Assembly: GCA_037367405.1 (NCBI GenBank)
Contig: JAZKJV010009331.1
Coordinates: 310,001-374,000 of the forward strand
Direction of reading: 5' to 3'
DNA from: Ottelia alismoides
Lineage: Eukaryota > Streptophyta > Magnoliopsida > Alismatales > Hydrocharitaceae
Length of the DNA stretch: 64,000 bases
Shown here: in pieces, positions 56,323 to 64,000 of the stretch
Position numbering within the stretch: position 1 is the stretch's first letter
Layout: the number at the start of each line of letters is the position of its first letter
Notes under the pieces: model-generated
Database searches by the model: none
Told to the model about the DNA's origin: nothing
What the model saw: only the letters and a program-made list of their open reading frames with translations
Translations under genes and position numbers: made by a program

Positions 56323-58272
56323 TGACTAGAGTGGTTGATGGAGAAGCAAGGAGGCATGGAGTGTGGGAGCTCGGGTGGAGTAGCGTGGATGGGACGGAGG
56401 TGTGTCGAGTAGAGGAGCGAGGAAGGGGGAGGAGTGTGGCTCTGATGGAGGTGATGCAGGTGAACGAATGGAGGATCAAAATGTGGTGGAGTATCGAAGG
56501 TGGGAGAAGATGGTGAATGGAATGGTGGAGAAGATGTGAAGGGGAGGAGGAGGCTCGACGACGTGATACCAGATAAGAGCATCTTTTTGAGGGAGGCTGC
56601 GATGAGGCAACTAAGGCTCGGATCTCGTTGCGAGGTCAAGGGACATCGCCGGAAATGGCTGGAACCACTGGTGTTGTCACCACCGAATGGCCTGGTGCTC
56701 TCCTCATCTCGCTTGAAACGGCGGATGATTTTCAAGAGGGGCGGCGACGAGGTTCTTATAGCAGAGTAGGGTGGTGCCCGATTTGGGGAGAGAGAGAGGG
56801 GGAGAGAGTAAGTGAGCAATCATAGATGAGAGGTAGCTTGAGATCGAGGAGATTTGACATTGATTGATAGTGATCCAATCGGTGAAGATAGAAGGGAGGA
56901 TCGGGAAGAAGATAGCACAAGATCTAGGAAGGCGGTGGCAGAAGTTGTTGGTGGAAGCAGTTGAAAAGGAAAGTGGTGGCCGGTTGGGATAGTGGGAGGC
57001 GGCGGGGAAATAGGGTGAGAAGATGAGGAGCGGTGGTCGTCCGATCGGCCGAGATTGGATGACCACGATCATGCCACATGGTGCCTTATTATTTATTTTT
57101 AATTTTATTTTTTAAAGTATAAACTAAATATAAAGGAGCCAAAAGATCATGCCACATGGTGCCTTATTATTTATTTTTAATTTTAATTTTTAAAGTATAA
57201 ACTAAATATAAAAGAGCCAAAAATGGATGACACGTGGCAGCTCTAAGATCGGTTATGTGCCACTCCAAGAAAATTCAAAAAATAAAATACAACTTTCTTC
57301 ATAAAAATTGTAAATGACCTCGGATTGAAAATTTTCTTCATGAAAATTTCTCGTCTCGATGAGATCTACAACTTTCATGAAAAGACCAAAACCAAAATAG
57401 GTCATTTGCATAAAGTGATATTTTTGGTGGCACTCTATGTACATAGAATAACTTGATTTTGGGTTTTGTAATCTTTATCCATTTTTAAATAAGATATAAA
57501 ATGATAAAAAATAGAATAAAATAAGTATTTACACATTAATCTATTTTTTTGGATTTTTTGTAATTAAGGAAATAAAGGAATAAAATAAAGGGGAGTTATT
57601 GTATACTCTCATGAAGACTTGGACTAAGTTAGCTTCTTTGACTTTAAGCTCATTTTAGGTTTGAATTTCTACCTATATCAATGGAACTTTTTTCAAATAA
57701 AATAAACAAAAAAGAAATAACATAAAAAGAGTTAATTACGTACATAAAATATCATGTCAAAATCGATTAAAATACACAATGTACAAAAGAGGCATAAAAC
57801 CCAACTTTCTCATATGAGCTCAAATTTGCTTGAACTTGGTCTTGTTTTTAAGGTAATTGAATGTACATTAGTTAAAAAGCAAGTAGGAACAAATTGGATA
57901 CTGCATGAAAGAGATATCAGTATTCTGGTCTGAAAATTCTGAAATTAGGGTTTTAGTTTGTGAGACACTTATTTATATTAGTGATTTTTGGTTTCCTTTA
58001 TTCTTGTTAGTAATATGTACACGATGGAGATCTTTTCAGGAGATTTGTTAGTAATATGTACACAATTGAAATCAAGGAAATTAGCTTATTTTACAGGTCA
58101 ATTGGGCTGGGATTTTTGGCTTCTTATTTACTGCAATTATGCATGATAAAATGCAATTATTATTTATAATGCATGAATGTTAATAATGCAATTTAAATGA
58201 TGAAATGCCAATGAATTTTGAGGAATCGAGCTTAATTAATCTCTTTTATAGTGATGAATCACAAATTTATCA
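56323..58272 (-). repeat. Q 3' LTR, proximal part (right of B)
   Basis: On the minus strand it starts TGATAAATTTGTGATTCATCA and runs to the B insertion site. The G-rich 56330-57060 part is leader, and 57070-58272 is AT-rich U3. Together with 38855-40204 it makes a 3.3-kb LTR. Open frames 56265-56819 and 56500-56769 are on leader sequence. Confidence 0.87.
57067..57222 (-). repeat. Two-copy 78-bp tandem repeat in Q LTR
   Basis: GATCATGCCACATGGTGCCT starts at 57067 and 57145 with near-identical AT-rich continuations. Confidence 0.9.
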
Positions 58273-58289
58273 ACCCCTTATACTTAAAC
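58273..58289 (-). promoter_or_regulatory. Polypurine tract of Q
   Basis: The minus strand reads GTTTAAGTATAAGGGGT next to the LTR start. Confidence 0.8.
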
Positions 58290-60299
58290 CATGCTTGTCC
58301 CCGAGCATCTAGAGAATGAATGAATGAGTCGAATTAATCCATGACTATGCATGCGGAGTACAAGAATCGATCTATTGAAGAACTCTCTATTTTAATGATC
58401 CTAAAATTCTGAGCTGAACCAAGCTTTAGGCAAAAGGTATCCAACTTATCTAGCTGTGTGACTCTTTTTGTTTACATATATAGTAGCAGTATGACATTTA
58501 GTTTGGATTGTAGTCACACGGGTAGAGTCGAAATGTCACCCAAGATTCTAGTCCAAGAGACTCTCCTAAGGACCCAATCATCAACACCTAGGGAATAAAT
58601 CAATTCTTGCATACAATCCTCCATCTCTTTAGTTGTCTATCTTAAAAGTGTAGATGGAAGGCTAGTTGATGGAGGCCATAGGATTGTGTAATCTCTTCTC
58701 TCCCTCTCATTGCAATAAGGATCCACTCGAGTGCCATATTAACATAACACGTGTATTTTAGGTTGTTGACCAGTGCGTCTGTCAAGAGAGCTCGGAGTCG
58801 TCTGCACTTGTTTTCCTAAGAGTACACTGGGGTGTGTCTCTTTTGAGTACCTATCATACCTTCGACACCTAGACTTGTATCACTATACGATGCAGAGCCC
58901 TTTTTGGGTGCTAGCATGACTCCTGGTCCTGATAGCTTTGGTCCAAGTGGATACTTTTCAAATGGTTGGGAGTGCTAGCCTTTGGTGGAATCTCTTTGAA
59001 TTTGTATTTGTAATGAGAGATCTTTTCTTTGTATTTAAATTAGAGAACTTCTTTGGAATTTTATTTCATTGATGATTGGCTAGCTCCAAGGCTTTTACCA
59101 AGTTGGCGCACACTAATCAATAATTAAATAAGTTTCATCACAGCCTGGCACATAGGTTTTTATCAAGAGATTAGTACAAGAACCTTGTTCTCATATAGGT
59201 TGAATGTGCTAACTCTTAGGTTTCATAAAGCCTTCGTCAATTTTATCCCATCCTTGAGTATCGTAAAATTAGTTCCAAACTCAAATCCCTCATCCCAGTT
59301 CCTCAAGTGAAATCCCAACTCATCTCATCATAATTGCAGTCATGTAAGTGAGGTGTTGATCATATTCTTTCAGGTAGAGAGTAAATATGCAATATATCAC
59401 ACACACATTTCAAACCAGGGAAGTGTGAATAATTAAGTCTTGGATCCTAATGACTAAGGTTGCTTAACTCTGAATCTTAAAACCTCTTAAACCAAGTGTT
59501 TTTGAACTTCACAAGTCTTGTGTGAAAGTGTAAGTGTCAGGGATATATTCAACTAAATAATGCATGGATGAATGAAATGTTGACATAAATGCAAGTGTGC
59601 AAAATATTTTTTTAATGCAAAAATGAATAAGAAGCCAAATTGTCAAAACTTTGGTTACACACAATTGGTTACAGACAATGTTAGTTGGAAAGCTCCTCTT
59701 TTTAGTTTCTTTCTATTTTTCTTTTTTCTTTTTTTGTAAATTATCCAGTCTACAAATAAAATATAGATTTACGTAAAAGTACAAGCTATAGGTAAAATAC
59801 ATACAGACTTTATACACACCCACCTATACTTAGTGAGTGATATGTCCTCAGAGCACTAGAAGTGCAGAGAAGACATAACTCATGCTAAGTGTAAGAGAGT
59901 GAAAAAGGAAAAAGAAAAATATATGTCGACTCGACCCGCATACTTACGTTGTGGATAGTCTAAGTATAGAAGAAGGGAAAAATGAGGCGGACAAGGGGAG
60001 ATGTGAATGAGGGGAGTATATACAGCGGGCATTGGGTCACCTATACTTAGGCTCTGGTCAACCTAGGTATAGAAGAAGGGGGTAGAAGAGGGGTGGGGTC
60101 CAATGAGATCTGGAGATTAAACAAGGAGAATGTATATTTGAAATGTGTGAAGAATAAAGATGATATGTAAAGCTTGTGCCTGACTGCTTCTCTTCATGTA
60201 GGGTGGTCTGATGAGTCTTCAATGTGCTCGCTCTGCATGAAGTTGATCACCTTGACTTGGGCTAATTGTTCTTTAGAATCAACATACAGCTTCAACAGT
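58290..60299 (-). other. Q 3' untranslated region with hairpin array
   Basis: Non-coding. 58290-59660 matches X 17957-19200. The hairpin array lies at 59820-60075, including CTATACTTAGG (60041-60051) against CCTAGGTATAG (60062-60072). No env-like frame is recognised. Confidence 0.75.
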
Positions 60300-61455
60300 T
60301 GTCCATTCATTGAAAAGGTTGTGCACCGTCTTTGAGCTCAACAATATCAACAGTTCCATTATTTTGCACATCTATGACATTGTAGGGACCAGTCCATTTT
60401 GATTTTAGTTTCCCAATCTTCAATAGGTCAATGAACAACCATACTTTCCCCATAGGGACAAAGGTCTTATGCCTAGTGTGTCTATCATGCCATCTTTTGA
60501 CCTTGTCCTTATAGATCACACTGCATATGCTCGGGTTCGGATTTCTATTAGCTCATTCAGACTCAAGTCATGGCACATCTTCCCAAGGTGACAACTCTGA
60601 TTAATATCCTTGATCGCCTAGTCTAATTTGTGAATTAGTTTTGTAGGCAAATAACATGGCTTGCCATAGATCATCCTAAAAGGTGAAGTACCGAGTGTGG
60701 TCTTGTATGTTGTTCTATAGGCCCACAGAACATGGTCTAAAAGCTAAGACTAGTACTTCCTATCGGGACGAACCAATTTCTAATGAATACTCTTCACCTC
60801 TTTATTAGAAACCTCTGCCATGCCATTAGACTGTGTGTGGTAAGGATTGGCTACTTTATGCTCGAGTTTATAGACCTTAGCTAATGATCTCATTTTCTCT
60901 ATTCACAAAATGGCTACCGCAAAATCAAAACCTTTGGAACCTCAAACATCGTAATAATCTAATCCTTGATAAACTTACGTACAGTCATGCTATGTGTGGT
61001 TCGGGTCAGGATAACCTCCATCCACCTTGACGTATAATCAACCGCTAAAAGGATGTACTCATGCCCATTGCTATTGGGAAAGGGACCCATAAATCAATTC
61101 CCCATGCGTTAAAAACATCACAAAAATTCATCAGTCGCATGGGCATTTCATCTCTATATCCAACAATCCCTCCCATTCTCTAACAAATCGGGCACGGTTG
61201 TACAAAATCATTGGCATCTTTAAATAAGGTCGACCAATAAAATCCACATTGGAGTACCTTGTTTGCTGATCTCTTTCCCGAATGGTGTCATCCAGCGTAA
61301 AGTGTATGACAATGTGTGATGACACCCGGGTATTCCTCATGAGGAATAAACCTTCATCAGACGCAATCTGGTTCCTTAAAGAAAAGGAACAGATTGTCCC
61401 TGTCGTATTTCCTTGAATCCGACTTCAGGCGGACAATACTACTCTTAGGCCAAAC
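60300..61455 (-). pseudogene. Q integrase remnant
   Basis: In minus-strand order: H2C2 region in YSNVDFIGRPYLKMP and FVREWEGLLDIEM (61340-61131), core wording near 61100-60960, VANPYHTQSNGMAE near 60860-60815, an AYRTTYKTTLGT-like block near 60715, then the C-terminal part at 60519-60307 (YKDKVKRWHDRHTRHKTFVPMGKVWLF, KLKSKWTGPYNVIDV). This GPY/F-type end has no chromodomain visible, in keeping with Athila-like rather than chromovirus elements. Several frameshifts are present. Confidence 0.86.
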
Positions 61456-61995
61456 CTAGGGAGCTTTCTTGGAGACAAGATAGCTCACCATGTTGTCGTA
61501 CCACAAGAGTGAGTCAGTAGCACAAATCGACTCGTCCGAGAAGGTCTTTCGAATTGGTTCAATATTAGGATTATCATTCTGCTCAATTAAAGAAAGGTGA
61601 TCAGCCACAACATTCTTTATTCCATGTTTATCCTTAATTTCGAAATCAAATTTCTGGATTAATGAGATCGATCTCAGAAGATGCACCTTCACATCCTTTT
61701 CCAATAGGTGTCGGATTGTTGTGTGATCAGTAAAAATCGTCACCTTAGAGCCCAATGTATATGATCTAAATTTCTCTAGGAACCAAACTACAGTGAGCAT
61801 TTCCTTTTAAGTCACTATATGATTTCTCTGTGCAGGATCCAAACTCTGCTCGCATAGTGAATCGCATATGGTATCCCATCATGCCTTTGTCCTAACATAG
61901 TCCGACAACAAAATCCGATGCATTGGTGATGATCTTAAAGGTAAGAGATTAGTCAGGTGCTTGTAAAATCAACATTTCATAGATTTTCTTTTTCA
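61456..61995 (-). pseudogene. Q RNase H remnant
   Basis: A 114-codon open piece (61800-61456) reads LTVVWFLEKFRSYTLGSKVTIFTDHTTIRHLLEKDVKVHLLR and ends VVADHLSLIEQND, the standard gypsy RNase H C-terminal half. Its start (VSDASDF-like wording near 61920) is in another frame. It leads directly into integrase. Confidence 0.86.
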
Positions 61996-62840
61996 GAAGC
62001 TCAAAGGCTGCTAGACACTTGTGATCAATAATGAACTCAGTGTCTTTCTCTGAGAGCTCAATCAGTGAGAGGGTGATCTTTGAAAAGTCATTAATATTAT
62101 TCGATAAAATCTGACAGACCCTAAGAATGACTGCACTAACTTAATGTTTGTTGGTGACTCAAGTTTATTGCTCACATCCACCATGGAAGGGTCAACCTCC
62201 ATTCCCTTTTTGGAGATGGCGTGTCCTAACACGATACCCTTTGTCACCATGAAGTGACTTTTCTCCTAGGAGAGTACCAAATTGACCTCCCTACATCGCT
62301 TGAGGACCTGTTCCAAGTGCGATAAACATGTATCAAAAGAATCACCATAGATCCAGAAGTCATCCATGAAGACTTCATGGAAGTCACCTACCATTTCGGC
62401 AAATACGGCAAACATGCATCACTGAAATATGCTCGGGGCATTGCAGAGCCCGAATGGCATGTGCCTAAATATGTAAGTGTCGAATGGACATGTAAATGTG
62501 GTCTTTTCCTTATCCCCGAGAGCAGTAGCTACCTGATTGTAGCCTAAGTATCCATCAAGAAAATAGAAGAACACTTTTCCTGCAAGTCTCTCCAAGATTT
62601 GATCAATGAATAGCAAAGAAAAGTGATCTTTCTTAGTCCTGGCATTCAGGCACCTGTAGTCAGCACAGACATGCCATGGCATAGGTACTCGTGTCGCGAT
62701 ATCAACCCCTCCTCGTTGGTGACCATCTGGATTCCCAACTTCTTCGGAACAACATGAAGCGGGGCCACCCACTCAGAGTCAGAAATAGGGTATATAAGCC
62801 ATGCTTTGCACCATTTTTCAATCTATTTCTTAACTACTTC
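61996..62840 (-). pseudogene. Q reverse transcriptase remnant
   Basis: The blocks are: VADYR-type wording as VCADYRCLNARTKKDHFSLLFIDQILERLAGKVFF with DGYLGYNQ and FRHMPFGLCNAPSIFQ (62680-62419), the intact FMDD box at 62370-62359 in EVFMDDFWIYGDSFDTC, then GIVLGHAISKKGMEVDP and FLGSVRFYR (62250-62075). The catalytic box survives although frames are broken near 62410, 62270 and 62075. It is homologous to O RT. Confidence 0.9.
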
Positions 62841-63489
62841 TCGGAGATTAGGGTTTAGTCTTCTCTAATATTCACGGGAAGGTCTCACATTATCCTCAAC
62901 ATATACTTGGTGAGAGCATAGAGCGGAGTTGATCCCCATGAGATCCAATACGAACTAGCCAAAGGCCATGTAGTTCTGCTCAAGAACTTTAAGTAATCTC
63001 GGCTCATGTTCTGCATTTAATGTCGATCTAATGATCAAAGGAAATCACTCTTTGGAACCTACAAGAAGCACATACTTGAGTGTAGGAGGAAGTGGTTTCA
63101 TTTCAGGAAAATATGAATCATCAATTAGGTTCAACTGGATGGCATCTAAGTTTGGCTTTGTGTTGGATGATGGTGTATCAATCTGTGATGTGTTGTCTAC
63201 CAACTCTGATGAAAGGTGAGTCGTATCACAAAAGTAGCGTGGTAATTCGGCCAAAGTCATGTCCAACTCGTCATCTATGTTCCTTGACTGTACCGAAGAA
63301 GATGGGACTGACAGATCTAATGGGATCTTTATTTCATCAAGGGTATAGGCATATGTGTGTCTAAGAAAATCAGGAATACATGGCAAACTACATTGTGCAT
63401 TGTGTTCTCTCCAAATGAGAGGGTCTTGCTCTGTCCTGCTGGAGTATGTTGCAAAAATCCAATTGTGCTAATCAACTTGCACTCTGCCT
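62841..63489 (-). pseudogene. Q protease-RT spacer
   Basis: The open piece 63386-63045 reads HTYAYTLDEIKIPLDLSVPSSS, NIDDELDMTLAELPRYF and MKPLPPTLKYVLL, matching O at 830-1110. The PPTLKY block immediately precedes RT in Athila-like pol. No separate function is known. Confidence 0.82.
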
Positions 63490-64000
63490 CTACAGATTTT
63501 GCGTACTCGGTTCTAGATTCAGAGTCAGGTCTTTGTCATTTTTTTCTGCTTCATCTCTAAATCCACTACTCCACCTGGAGAACGGAACTTCATCATTCTT
63601 GTGACGTAATCGAATAATGCCCATGTGGTCCTCAAGAATGGTCGTCCTAGAATGATATGAGATTCTCTCCAATGATTGAGGGATTCCATATAAAGGACAG
63701 TAAAGTCCACTTTGTACGGTTTCCCTTCAACCAATATAACAACATTCTTTACCTCTACCTTAGGTCTCTTCATTGATCGATCCACAAATTGGGGCAGTGT
63801 TGATGATTATCTGAGAGGTCCTAACTCCAATTTGTAATATAATGCTAAGGGAAAAAGATTGATTGAAAAAACATTATCTAGGAGAGTGCGTGCAAATGCG
63901 ATGCCGATGATGTAGCTCTCCACATAGTGAGCATCCAGGTCCCTCCATTTCCTTGGTAGTTGCCAATTTTTGACACAATGGGTAGTGGCAATTGTTAAGA
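63490..64000 (-). pseudogene. Q protease remnant, cut by window end
   Basis: The frame 63785-63525 reads DRSMKRPKVEVKNVVILVEGKPYKVDFTVLYMESLNHWRESHIILGRPFLRTTWALFDY, the second half of a retropepsin. Upstream (near 63880-63860) the active-site triplet is D-N-V rather than D-T/S-G. A stop lies between the active site and the flap, near 63810. It is homologous to O 250-660. Gag lies beyond the window. Confidence 0.86.

Larger units (their letters stand above)
38855..64000 (-). mobile_element. Element Q: minus-strand Athila-like element in P's 3' LTR
   Basis: The minus-strand order is pol (64000-60300), 3' region (60300-58290), PPT (58289-58273) and 3' LTR (58272-56323 plus 40204-38855), the LTR being split by B. 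The left end TGATGGATTTGAAATTC is the reverse complement of an LTR 3' end and resembles that of B (TGACGGATCCGGAATTC on the reverse strand). The left target flank is GTCAG (38850-38854). Its gag, 5' LTR and right flank lie outside the window. Confidence 0.85.

Noticed and set aside
56265..56819. 184-codon minus-strand frame rich in Ser, Pro and His
   Set aside because: It lies in the leader of the Q LTR and extends into B's 3' LTR edge, so it is created by the insertion junction.
58290..60299. Candidate env-like ORF between Q integrase and its PPT
   Set aside because: No frame of useful length or membrane-protein character was found on the sense strand; the region aligns with non-coding X sequence.

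Overview
This window is nuclear DNA of a flowering plant. It is AT-rich, repeat-dense intergenic or heterochromatic sequence with no recognisable host gene. Nearly every base belongs to a nest of decayed long-LTR Ty3/gypsy (Metaviridae) retrotransposons. The evidence is: aspartic protease, FMDD-type reverse transcriptase, RNase H and integrase remnants of the Athila-like (non-chromodomain) type; a VTLRSG gag-protease linker; primer binding sites resembling the 3' end of tRNA-Asp; polypurine tracts; LTRs of 2.9-4.1 kb; and 5-bp target duplications. I cannot name the species.

Layout. (1) 1-9796, element O (+): pol interior broken by two solo LTRs, at 1434-5033 (-) and 6704-9256. (2) 9797-11510: scarred LTR-derived DNA. 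(3) 11511-38854, element P (+): gag, then pol (29971-34500), a hairpin-rich 3' region, a polypurine tract and a truncated 3' LTR. P's gag is interrupted by minus-strand element X and by a duplication of X's edge: solo LTR 12397-15405, repeated gag/pol piece 15406-17560, LTR fragment 17561-17939, X interior 17940-26979 (itself carrying solo LTR 23080-26883), and X 5' LTR 26980-29970. (4) 38855-64000, element Q (-): it sits inside P's 3' LTR. Its pol lies at 60300-64000 and its 3' LTR is split around element B. (5) 40205-56317, element B (+): the only element with both LTRs, PBS, PPT and a perfect TSD (GTGGA). B contains solo LTR 49093-53204 (TSD GGTAT) and a 152-bp Tourist-like MITE (TSD TAA).

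Function. O, P and Q are dead pol-bearing elements with many stops and frameshifts. B and X are a non-autonomous class: LTRs, PBS and PPT enclose one private reading frame with a retropepsin-like fold whose active-site glycine is missing, plus long polar flanks. They have no capsid, RT, RNase H or integrase, so they presumably depended on enzymes from relatives such as O, P or Q. The implied insertion order is P, then Q, then B, then the solo LTR and MITE; on the other branch it is P, then X, then solo LTR 23080-26883. O is probably older than P, but that junction is scarred.

Most noteworthy: the private B/X reading frame; a 21-bp palindrome at the 5' edge of nearly every TGATGAAT-type LTR; an array of CTATACTTAG/CTAAGTATAG hairpins carrying polypurine-like tails in three elements; and a tandem duplication that copied an element edge together with its target.
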